Below are positions 1 through 6,073 of a stretch of DNA of 11,082 bases, in pieces. The position numbers were made by a program, and so were the translations under genes. Within the stretch, counting starts at the first letter, position 1. Every line of letters begins with the position of its first letter. This DNA is from Asaia bogorensis (GTDB lineage: Bacteria > Pseudomonadota > Alphaproteobacteria > Acetobacterales > Acetobacteraceae). Location of the stretch: the NCBI GenBank assembly GCA_945871455.1, contig CAMBXJ010000086.1, positions 1 to 11,082 on the forward strand, read 5' to 3'. The notes under the pieces are model-generated. The model worked only from the letters and a program-made list of their open reading frames with translations, had not been told where the DNA came from and did no database searches.

Positions 1-140
1 AGGGATGCGCAGGCGCCATAGCGTGCCGGTCGTTTGAGGCGAGGGCCTGGGTCCGTGGTCGTGGTCCACCGCAAACGCGCGCCTTTGCCCGCGGCGGACC
101 CGACCTATGCGGCGTGAATCATCGGCGGCAAACTGCCTCC
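1..140. other. Left edge, upstream of the kinase operon
   Basis: No gene is supported here. The reading frame of the downstream kinase stays open back to position 3, but the residues it would encode (Arg/Gly/Ala-rich) do not resemble the N-terminus of the kinase family, and the GTG at 114 has no Shine-Dalgarno site. I see no convincing -35/-10 pair. The operon promoter may lie in this stretch or to the left of the window. Confidence 0.4.
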
Positions 141-1148
141 ATGACCGAAACCCCGCCCGACGACATCCTGTCCGCGCTCCGTCGCATGGACCTGCTCGCC
201 ACCGGCGCCAACGCGTGGGGGGAGCGTCTGACCGGCGGCGTCTCCTCCGATATCTGGCGCATCGACCGATCGGACGGGTCGATCTGCATCAAGCGCGCGC
301 TCGGGAAACTGCGCGTGGCGGCGGACTGGCGGGCCCCGGTGGAACGCAACCTCTATGAGGCCCGCTGGATGCGCCGCGCCAACGCCGCGGTCGCCGGATC
401 GGCGCCCGCGATCCTCGGGCAGGATCAGGAGTCCGGCGCGCTGGCCATGGCATTCCTGCCCCCGGACGATCACCCGTTGTGGAAAGCGCAACTGCACGAC
501 GGCCACGCCGATCCGGAATTCGCGGCAAAGGTCGCGGACACGCTGGTGCGCATCCACGCCGCCACCGCGTCCGACCCGACGGTCGCGGCGGACTTCCCAA
601 CCGACACGATCTTCTACGACATCCGCCTGGAACCCTATCTGGTGGCGACCGGACGCGCGCTCCCGGACCTCAGCGCCCGGTTCGATGCCCTGGTCGCGAC
701 GACACAGGCCAACAAGCACGCTTTGGTGCATGGCGATGTCAGTCCGAAGAACATCCTGTGCGGCCCGTCCGGTCCCGTCTTCCTGGACGCGGAATGTGCC
801 TGGTGGGGCGATCCGGCCTTCGATCTGGCGTTCTGCCTCAATCACCTGTTGTTGAAATGTCTGTGGACCCCGTCGGCGACGGACGGGTTCCTGGCGTGCT
901 TCGACGCGATGGTGGCGACCTATCGTGCTGGCATCGCTTGGGAATCGCCGGACAGTCTTGAATCCCGCGCCGCCGCCCTGCTGCCCGGGCTATTCCTGGC
1001 CCGGGTGGATGGGAAGTCTCCGGTCGAGTACATCACCCAGGACGCGGACAAGGACCGGGTGCGGCGGGTGGCGCGCCCGCTGATCGCCAATCCGCCGGAC
1101 CGCCTGGCCACCATCCTCCAGGCATGGACAAGGGAACTGACCCGATGA
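141..1148 (+). CDS. APH/choline-kinase-fold phosphotransferase (small-molecule kinase)
   Basis: This is a 335-residue cytosolic kinase of the aminoglycoside phosphotransferase superfamily, which also contains choline, ethanolamine, homoserine and methylthioribose kinases. Family knowledge says it transfers ATP phosphate to a hydroxyl group of a small molecule. Visible signatures are the Brenner catalytic motif HGDVSPKN, with H197, catalytic D199 and N204, and the metal-binding segment LDAE with D216, which takes the place of the usual DFG-like motif. The text after it, WWGDPAFDLAF, is typical of the superfamily. An N-lobe lysine in CIKRALGK near residue 53 may contact ATP. The start at ATG 141 gives an N-terminus (MTETPPDD) usual for this group; a GTG at 114 is the alternative. 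Its stop overlaps the start of the enolase-like gene by ATGA, so translation is probably coupled. The substrate is unknown. Context argues for a metabolic kinase, not antibiotic resistance. Confidence 0.85.
   Translation: MTETPPDDILSALRRMDLLATGANAWGERLTGGVSSDIWRIDRSDGSICIKRALGKLRVAADWRAPVERNLYEARWMRRANAAVAGSAPAILGQDQESGALAMAFLPPDDHPLWKAQLHDGHADPEFAAKVADTLVRIHAATASDPTVAADFPTDTIFYDIRLEPYLVATGRALPDLSARFDALVATTQANKHALVHGDVSPKNILCGPSGPVFLDAECAWWGDPAFDLAFCLNHLLLKCLWTPSATDGFLACFDAMVATYRAGIAWESPDSLESRAAALLPGLFLARVDGKSPVEYITQDADKDRVRRVARPLIANPPDRLATILQAWTRELTR
1130..1148 (+). promoter_or_regulatory. Shine-Dalgarno site and ATGA stop/start overlap
   Basis: AAGGGA at 1130-1135 lies 9 bases before the ATG at 1145, and that ATG overlaps the kinase stop TGA (1146-1148). 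The site fixes the enolase-like start at 1145; the in-frame ATG at 1124 is too early. The overlap suggests translational coupling of kinase and enolase-like protein. Confidence 0.75.
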
Positions 1149-2434
1149 CCGAGACAGCAATCGCCTTCGTGCATGGCCGCCGGGTCTGGGACAGCCGCGG
1201 CCGCCCGACCGTGGAAGCCGACATCCTGCTGGAAGGCGGCGCGGTCGGCCGAGCGATCGCCCCGGCCGGCGCCTCCACCGGATCGGGCGAGGCCCTGGAC
1301 CTGCGCGATGGCGGCGACGCCTTTGGTGGCTTCGATGTGACCCGCGCGGTGGAGCACGTGAACACCGAAATCGCGCGCGCCGTCCGCGGTATGGATGCCT
1401 CGGACCAGGCCGCGCTGGACAGGCGGTTGATCGAACTGGACGGCACGCCCAACAAATCCCGCCTGGGGGCCAACGCCGTGCTGGCGGTGTCCATGGCCGC
1501 CGCCCACGCCGCCGCCGCCGCCGCCGGCCAGCCGCTGTATCGCTATCTGGGCGGGCCGGAGGCCGAGCTGATCCCCCTGCCGCAGATCCAGATTTTCGGC
1601 GGCGGCGCCCATGCCGGCCGCCGTGTCGACATCCAGGACTTCATGGTCATGTGCCCGGCCGCGGCCAACTTCGCCCAGGCGCTGGACTGGACCGCCGAGG
1701 TCTACCGTGCCGCCGGCCTTTTGATGAAGGAAGCCGGCACCCTGGCCGGGGTCGCCGATGAGGGCGGCTGGTGGCCGGTGTTCGCTACCAACGAACAGGC
1801 GCTCGACATGCTGGTTCGCGCCATCGAGCGTGCCGGCTTCCGCCCGGGCGAGCAGGTCGGGATCGCGCTGGACATCGCCGCGTCCGAATTCGGCCACGGC
1901 GGGCGCTACAAATTGGCGCTGGAAGACCGCGAACTCGATACTGGCGACATGATCAAGCTGCTGACCAGCTGGATCGGCCGCTACCCGATCCTTTCCATCG
2001 AGGACCCGCTGGCCGAGGACGATCCCGACGGATTTGCCGAATTCACCCGCCAGGTGGGCCACAAGGTGCAGATCGTCGGCGACGACTTCCTGGTCAGCCA
2101 GGCGTCCCGCGTGCGGGAAGCCGCCTTGCGCGGGGCGGCCAACACCGTCCTGTTGAAGCCCAACCAGCGCGGCACCCTGACGGAAACCGTCGAATGCTGG
2201 GATGCGGCGACGGAATGCGGCTTCTCCGCCATCGTCTCGGCCCGTTCCGGCGAAACCGAGGATACCACCATCGTGCATCTGGCGGTCGGCTGGGGGGCGG
2301 GCCAGCTCAAGGTCGGCAGCTTCGCGCGCAGCGAGCGCATGGCCAAATGGAACGAAATGCTGCGGCTCGAGGAGGCGCTCGGTGCCCGCGCGCATTTTGC
2401 CGGCGGCGGTATTCTGGGCCGGTCGCGCGGATGA
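1145..2434 (+). CDS. Divergent enolase paralogue (phosphopyruvate hydratase-like)
   Basis: This 429-residue protein has the full length and domain order of enolase. The N-terminal part keeps DSRGRPTVE (16-24) and the mobile loop GASTG (S44). The barrel keeps H156, general acid/base E206 (DEGG), metal ligands D243 (ALDIAASEF), E286 (SIEDPL) and D313 (VGDD), catalytic K338 (LLKPNQ), R367/S368 and K389 (LKVGS). It departs from true enolases at three places. The usual SHRSGETED reads SARSGETED, so the phosphate-region His is A366. The usual IQEFM reads IQDFM, so Glu168 (E. coli numbering) is D165. The usual Asn-Gly-Gly before the HA motif is G152-G153-G154, within a rewritten PLPQIQIF strand. It sits between a kinase and a hydroxyacid dehydrogenase. 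I infer that it dehydrates a 2-phospho-3-hydroxy acid other than 2-phosphoglycerate, or has weakened enolase activity. Family membership is sure; the reaction is not. Confidence 0.9.
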   Translation: MTETAIAFVHGRRVWDSRGRPTVEADILLEGGAVGRAIAPAGASTGSGEALDLRDGGDAFGGFDVTRAVEHVNTEIARAVRGMDASDQAALDRRLIELDGTPNKSRLGANAVLAVSMAAAHAAAAAAGQPLYRYLGGPEAELIPLPQIQIFGGGAHAGRRVDIQDFMVMCPAAANFAQALDWTAEVYRAAGLLMKEAGTLAGVADEGGWWPVFATNEQALDMLVRAIERAGFRPGEQVGIALDIAASEFGHGGRYKLALEDRELDTGDMIKLLTSWIGRYPILSIEDPLAEDDPDGFAEFTRQVGHKVQIVGDDFLVSQASRVREAALRGAANTVLLKPNQRGTLTETVECWDAATECGFSAIVSARSGETEDTTIVHLAVGWGAGQLKVGSFARSERMAKWNEMLRLEEALGARAHFAGGGILGRSRG

Positions 2435-2471
2435 AAGTCGTGTCGCACGCGCGGATGAAAGTCGTGTTCCA
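2424..2471 (+). repeat. 24-bp tandem duplication over a start codon
   Basis: Two 24-bp units, 2424-2447 and 2448-2471, are identical for their first 20 bases and 22 of 24 overall. Each carries an ATG (2431 and 2455) followed by AAAGTCGTGT. The first ATG overlaps the enolase-like stop; the second matches the point where the dehydrogenase family usually begins. The duplication adds eight codons in frame (MKVVSHAR). Confidence 0.9.
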
Positions 2472-3387
2472 TACCGCCGCCGGCCCCGATCTGCTGGACC
2501 GGCTGACCAAGGTTCCGGGGCTGGACATCGTCGCATGCCCCGAGAACGACGACGCCTGCCTGATGCGACTGCTGCCGGACTGCGACGTGCTGTGGCACGT
2601 GCTGAAACCCTGCACCGCGGCGATGATCGCGGACGCGCCTCGGTTGCGGCTGATCCAGAAGATCGGCGTCGGCGTCAACACGATCGACCTGGACGCCGCC
2701 AAGGCACGCGGCATTCCGGTCTGCAACCTGCCGGGCACCAACGCCCGCGCGGTCGCGGAACTGACTTTGACCCTGATGCTGGCGGCGATCCGGCGCATCC
2801 CTCGGTTCGATGCCGGGTTGCGCGCCGGGGTCTGGTCCGATCCGGGCTTGCAGGACGGCATCGGGGAACTTGGCGGCAAGACGGTCGGGCTGGTCGGCTA
2901 CGGCGCCATCCCCCGGCTGTTGGCTCCGGTGCTGATCGCGCTTGGCTGTGACGTGATTTTCGCCGCCCGCCGACCCGTTCCGGACGCCGTCGGACGCCAG
3001 GTCGCGCTGGACGCGCTGCTGGCCGAGGCCGACGTGCTCAGCCTGCATGTCCCGCTGACCCCGGATACCGAGCGGATGATCGACGCGGCGGCGCTGGCGC
3101 GGATGAAACCGGGGGCGATCCTGGTCAACACGGCACGCGGCGGTTTGATCGACCAGCCAGCCCTGACCGAAGCCCTGCGATCCAGCCGCCTGGGTGCCGC
3201 GGGCCTGGACGTGTTCGCAACCGAACCCACCGACCCCGCCGATCCGCTGTTCTCGCTGCCCAATGTCGTGGTGACGCCGCATATCGCCTGGATCACCACC
3301 GGCACGTTCGACCGCAGCTTCTCGATCGCCGCCGAGAACTGCCGGCGGATCGCGGCCGGCGAACCCCTGCTGCACCGCGTCGTCTGA
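2431..3387 (+). CDS. D-isomer-specific 2-hydroxyacid dehydrogenase
   Basis: This is a cytosolic NAD(P)-dependent oxidoreductase of the PGDH/CtBP/hydroxypyruvate reductase family, interconverting a 2-oxo acid and a D-2-hydroxy acid. It has 318 residues from ATG 2431, which overlaps the preceding stop, or 310 from ATG 2455. Numbered from 2455, the catalytic triad is R228 (NTARGGLID), E257 (DVFATEP) and H276 (TPHIAW). The Rossmann motif is VGYGAIP, with G148 and G150 but P153 where the third glycine usually stands. The end of strand beta-2 reads IFAARRP, without the Asp typical of NAD-dependent members, which may mean NADP preference (inference). The substrate-side motif KIGVGVNTIDL is also present. 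It lies inside the operon, 16 bp before the PLP enzyme. It could act like a hydroxypyruvate or glyoxylate reductase, but the sequence alone does not settle the substrate. Confidence 0.9.
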   Translation: MKVVSHARMKVVFHTAAGPDLLDRLTKVPGLDIVACPENDDACLMRLLPDCDVLWHVLKPCTAAMIADAPRLRLIQKIGVGVNTIDLDAAKARGIPVCNLPGTNARAVAELTLTLMLAAIRRIPRFDAGLRAGVWSDPGLQDGIGELGGKTVGLVGYGAIPRLLAPVLIALGCDVIFAARRPVPDAVGRQVALDALLAEADVLSLHVPLTPDTERMIDAAALARMKPGAILVNTARGGLIDQPALTEALRSSRLGAAGLDVFATEPTDPADPLFSLPNVVVTPHIAWITTGTFDRSFSIAAENCRRIAAGEPLLHRVV

Positions 3388-3392
3388 CCCAC

Positions 3393-3396
3393 GGAG
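3393..3396 (+). promoter_or_regulatory. Shine-Dalgarno site of the PLP enzyme
   Basis: GGAG lies 7 bases before the ATG at 3404 in the 16-bp gap after the dehydrogenase, which fixes that start. Confidence 0.65.
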
Positions 3397-3403
3397 ACCC
3401 ATC

Positions 3404-4651
3404 ATGACCATACGCTTCGAGGATGCCGGCCGCCCGCGCGACGCGGTCCTGACCGCTCTGGAGGACATGCGCGCCGGCGACGCCGATTGGCGCGGCGGGC
3501 GCGTCCCGTTGTACGTCTTCAGCGGCCCGCCGGACGTGCAGGACATCGGCAAATCCGCCTTCAATCTGTTCTTCACCGAAAATGCCCTCGGTGCCCGACG
3601 CGCCTTCCCCAGCCTGCTGCGCATGGAGCAGGAGGTGATCGGGATGGGCCTGGACCTGTTCCACGCGCCGGAGGGCGCAGCGGGGAACATGACCTCGGGC
3701 GGCACCGAAAGCATCCTGATGGCGGTGAAAGCCTGCCGGGACTGGAGCCGGTCCGTGCGTGGCGACCGACAGTTTCGCGGCACCATCCTGGCTCCGGAAA
3801 CCGCGCATCCGGCGTTCGACAAAGCCGCCGCGCTGATGGACCTGACGGTGCGCCGCGTGCCCGCCCGCGCCGATTACCGGGCCGATGTCGCGGCGATGGC
3901 GGCCGCGGTCGATGCCGACACGATGATGCTGGTGGGCTCCGCGCCGTGCTTCCCGTTCGGGGTGATCGACGATCTGGCCGGCCTGTCCGACCTGGCGGTG
4001 CGGCATGGGCTGTGGCTGCACTCGGATGCCTGCGTGGGCGGCTGGATGGCGCCGTTCGCGGCCGAGATCGGACGGACCATCCCGGCCTTTGACCTGGGCT
4101 TGCCGGGGGTGTCGTCGTTGTCGGCGGATTTGCACAAGTTCGGCTTCTGCCCGAAACCGTCCTCCGCCGTGTTCTACCGGTCGGCCGCGTTGCACGCGTT
4201 CCAGGAAATGGCGTTCGATGTGTGGCCGTCCGGGCGGTTCGGCACCCAGACCCTGGTCGGCACCCGGGCAGGTGGGGCGGTGGCGGCGTCCTGGGCCGTG
4301 CTGCGCTATCTGGGGCGCGAAGGCTACCGGCGCATCGCGGTCGAGGTCCTGACCATGCGCGACGCCTATATCGCCGATCTGACCCAGATCCCCGGAATGG
4401 TCATTCGCGGCACGCCGGAGCTGGCCAATATCGCCTTTGGGTGCGACGACATCGACATGGGCCAGGTCTCCACCCGCCTGGGCGAACTGGGCTGGGTGCC
4501 GGGCATGGTGCGGACGCCGCCCAGCCTGCATCTAATGATGTCGCTGCACCACGCCGACGCGCGGGAGGCCTATGTGCGCGATGTTGCGTCCTGCGTCGCC
4601 GCGGTCCGAGCCGGTGGCCAAGGGGTTTCCGCCGAGGTCACCTATGCGTGA
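3404..4651 (+). CDS. PLP-dependent lyase/decarboxylase, sphingosine-1-phosphate lyase-like
   Basis: This 415-residue fold-type I PLP enzyme is closest by motif to the sphingosine-1-phosphate lyase branch of the group II decarboxylase family. That branch cleaves the bond between the amino-bearing and hydroxyl-bearing carbons of phosphorylated amino alcohols. Visible motifs, in order, are the PLP-phosphate loop TSGGTES (97-103), the ring-stacking His in AHPAFDKAA (H135), the run MLVGSAPCFPFGVID, the Asp that pairs with the pyridine nitrogen in HSDACVGG (D208), and the Schiff-base lysine in SADLHKFGF (K245). All are intact. There is no transmembrane segment of the kind that anchors the eukaryotic lyase, so it should be soluble. 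It is preceded by a good ribosome site and follows the dehydrogenase closely. Together with the upstream kinase it could take an amino alcohol, phosphorylate it and split it. That is inference; plain amino-acid decarboxylation is the alternative. Confidence 0.85.
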   Translation: MTIRFEDAGRPRDAVLTALEDMRAGDADWRGGRVPLYVFSGPPDVQDIGKSAFNLFFTENALGARRAFPSLLRMEQEVIGMGLDLFHAPEGAAGNMTSGGTESILMAVKACRDWSRSVRGDRQFRGTILAPETAHPAFDKAAALMDLTVRRVPARADYRADVAAMAAAVDADTMMLVGSAPCFPFGVIDDLAGLSDLAVRHGLWLHSDACVGGWMAPFAAEIGRTIPAFDLGLPGVSSLSADLHKFGFCPKPSSAVFYRSAALHAFQEMAFDVWPSGRFGTQTLVGTRAGGAVAASWAVLRYLGREGYRRIAVEVLTMRDAYIADLTQIPGMVIRGTPELANIAFGCDDIDMGQVSTRLGELGWVPGMVRTPPSLHLMMSLHHADAREAYVRDVASCVAAVRAGGQGVSAEVTYA

Positions 4652-4666
4652 CGCCTCCGAGACAGG

Positions 4667-4690
4667 ATGGCCGTCATAAATCTCGGCCAT
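4667..4690. repeat. Intergenic hairpin with 7-bp perfect arms
   Basis: ATGGCCG at 4667-4673 and CGGCCAT at 4684-4690 are perfect inverted repeats around a 10-base AT-richer loop, 16 bases after the PLP-enzyme stop. No T run follows, so it is a poor intrinsic terminator. It could be an RNA processing or attenuation site, an operator, or a worn palindromic repeat. Confidence 0.5.
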
Positions 4691-4754
4691 ACGTGTCGGC
4701 GGTGGACATCATTCTCCGATCGGCGCCTGCATTCGCGATGCGTGAAGCCCCATG

Positions 4755-4790
4755 GGACCGGACGGCGGACCGGATGGCGGGCCGGATGGC
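4755..4790 (+). repeat. Three 12-bp tandem repeats upstream of the DUF1537 kinase
   Basis: Units at 4755-4766, 4767-4778 and 4779-4790 follow the pattern GGACCGGATGGC with one change in the first and one in the third. If translated in the kinase frame they would give Pro-Asp-Gly-Gly repeats, which are foreign to this enzyme family, so I treat them as non-coding leader. Confidence 0.7.
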
Positions 4791-4829
4791 GGGATCGGGC
4801 CTGTCGATCGCTGGCGGGGCCGGTCGGGG

Positions 4830-5810
4830 ATGACTGTGCTGCGCCTGCTTGCGGACGATCTGACCGGAGCGCTGGACAGCGCCGCGCGCTTCGTCCCGCT
4901 ATGTGGCCCGATTCCGGTGGCATGGTCGTTGGATCATGGTGAAGGCTCCTTCGCCGTGGACACCGGCACGCGGGAGGTCGCACCGGCGGAGGCCATCGCC
5001 GCCGTCACGCGCCATGCCAGCATGCTGACCGGGGCGGATATTGCGTTCAAGAAGATCGACAGCCTGCTGCGCGGCCATGTCGCGGCGGAGTTGCTGGCCT
5101 GCATGGCCGGGTTCGATCACTGCATTCTGGCGCCCGCGTTTCCGTTCCAGGGACGGATCACGCGGGATGGGCGCCAGATGGTGCGGGATGGACCAGATTG
5201 GCGAGATGTCGGCGTCGAGCTGGCGGGACTGCCGGTGCATGACGCGGCGACCGATGCCGACCTGGACAGGATCGTCGCCGCCGGATCGCGGTTGCCCGGG
5301 CGCGTGCTGTGGTGCGGCACCGGCGGTCTGGCGGGCGCCTTGGCGGGACGCCGGGCCGTGCCCTGTCCAGTGCTGGCCGGACCCATTCTGGCCTTGATCG
5401 GGTCGCGCCATCCCACGACCATGACGCAGCTTGCTCGCGTGCCCGACCTGCACCGGATCGTGCCGGTTGGTGCGGCGGTTGGCTTTCCGGGTTCGGCCGC
5501 GGTGACCGTGGATGTCCCCGCCACGATGGATCGGGGCCGAGCGGCCGTTCTGATTGCCGAGACCTTGGTGGCCGTGCTGCACCGGTCGGAACGGCCGAGC
5601 GTGATGTTTGTGAGTGGGGGAGAGACGTTAAGGGCGATTTGCGATGGGCTGGGCGCGACATCGCTGCTCGTGGACGGAGAGATCGAGCCGGGGGCCCCGA
5701 CCTCTGTTCTGTGCGGAGGATTGTGGGACGGGCAGCGCATTGTCTCGAAGTCCGGGGCGTTTGGGGATGCGGGGTTTCTCGGCCGGTTGCTTCGTGGCGG
5801 CAATCGTTAG
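4830..5810 (+). CDS. Four-carbon acid sugar kinase family protein (DUF1537), compact form
   Basis: This 326-residue protein has both halves of the OtnK/DtnK-type (DUF1537) kinases, which phosphorylate four-carbon sugar acids such as 3-oxo-tetronates or threonate. The N-terminal substrate domain shows ADDLTGALD (8-16), FKKIDSLLRG (73-82) and APAFPFQGR near residue 97. The C-terminal nucleotide domain shows SGGET (262-266), EIEPGAP and KSGAFG (307-312). Members are usually about 400 residues or more, so the linker and middle part are shortened here, but no frameshift is visible. ATG 4830 matches the family start. An in-frame ATG at 4752 would add a repeat-encoded tail and has no ribosome site; the site for 4830 is itself weak (GGCGGGG at 4813-4819). 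It is the last gene of the + strand cluster. The usual partners (PdxA2, OtnC, OtnI) are absent, so the substrate is open. Confidence 0.85.
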   Translation: MTVLRLLADDLTGALDSAARFVPLCGPIPVAWSLDHGEGSFAVDTGTREVAPAEAIAAVTRHASMLTGADIAFKKIDSLLRGHVAAELLACMAGFDHCILAPAFPFQGRITRDGRQMVRDGPDWRDVGVELAGLPVHDAATDADLDRIVAAGSRLPGRVLWCGTGGLAGALAGRRAVPCPVLAGPILALIGSRHPTTMTQLARVPDLHRIVPVGAAVGFPGSAAVTVDVPATMDRGRAAVLIAETLVAVLHRSERPSVMFVSGGETLRAICDGLGATSLLVDGEIEPGAPTSVLCGGLWDGQRIVSKSGAFGDAGFLGRLLRGGNR

Positions 5811-5846
5811 GCGGCGATCCCGTCGATGACCGTAATCGTGGTGAAT

Positions 5847-5873
5847 GCGCGTGGGGTCCGCCCCTATCCGCGC
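5847..5873 (+). terminator. Possible terminator hairpin after the operon
   Basis: GCGCG (5847-5851) pairs with CGCGC (5869-5873), and GGGG (5853-5856) with CCCC (5861-5864), with an asymmetric internal loop. It starts 37 bases after the kinase stop. No T run follows, so intrinsic termination is doubtful. It is the best candidate for the end of the transcript. Confidence 0.3.
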
Positions 5874-5982
5874 CAAAGAAAATCGCTCTTGCAGCGTTAT
5901 CTGTTGGGAGGCTGGCATTAGCCCGAGGCACAACGGCATCCACCGGCGGCGCTGGTTCACCAGGCTCTGCTTCGTGCTCTTC

Positions 5983-6005
5983 GGGTCTATCGTGAAAATA
6001 GACCC
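5983..6005. repeat. Perfect 8-bp inverted repeat with 7-base loop
   Basis: GGGTCTAT (5983-5990) and ATAGACCC (5998-6005) are perfect arms around CGTGAAA. No T run follows on either strand. It may be an RNA hairpin or a protein-binding palindrome. Confidence 0.7.
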
Positions 6006-6024
6006 CGGAATCCGAAAAGCGGCG

Positions 6025-6040
6025 GAAAATCGCCATTTTC
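6025..6040. repeat. Perfect 6-bp inverted repeat with 4-base loop
   Basis: GAAAAT (6025-6030) and ATTTTC (6035-6040) flank CGCC. The arms are AT-rich against a GC-rich background. Function unknown. Confidence 0.5.
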
Positions 6041-6052
6041 TACCATGGGGGT

Positions 6053-6066
6053 GCGGCCGCGGCCGC
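6053..6066. repeat. 14-bp perfect palindrome of alternating GCGGCC
   Basis: GCGGCCGCGGCCGC is self-complementary over all 14 bases and lies 7 bases left of the larger inverted-repeat element. In GC-rich DNA such strings can arise by chance. Confidence 0.6.
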
Positions 6067-6073
6067 TGGCTAA

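Noticed and set aside
105..845. Minus-strand 246-residue open frame opposite the kinase
   Set aside because: Arg/Gly-rich shadow frame produced by the high GC content. The opposite strand has an intact kinase with catalytic motifs.
141..1148. Aminoglycoside resistance kinase
   Set aside because: The fold is shared, but the operon is metabolic and there is no mobile element or resistance context.
1771..2430. Upstream extension of the dehydrogenase frame inside the enolase-like gene
   Set aside because: The extension is shadow sequence of the enolase-like gene; the family fold begins at 2431/2455.
1145..2434. Housekeeping enolase (eno)
   Set aside because: Substitutions at the HRS His, the IQEFM Glu and the NGG loop, together with the operon context, argue against assigning the glycolytic gene symbol.
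920..2536. Minus-strand 538-residue open frame opposite the enolase-like gene
   Set aside because: Long, but low-complexity His/Gln/Gly/Arg composition with no motif. It crosses two genuine genes on the other strand.
1981..3822. Minus-strand 613-residue open frame
   Set aside because: Shadow of three + strand genes; no domain or ribosome site.
3293..4531. Minus-strand 412-residue open frame opposite the PLP enzyme
   Set aside because: Arg/His/Gly-rich shadow frame, while the + strand carries every PLP motif.
4752..4829. Longer start of the DUF1537 kinase
   Set aside because: It would add a Pro-Asp-Gly-Gly repeat tail coded by tandem repeats, has no ribosome site, and the family starts just before ADDLTGA.
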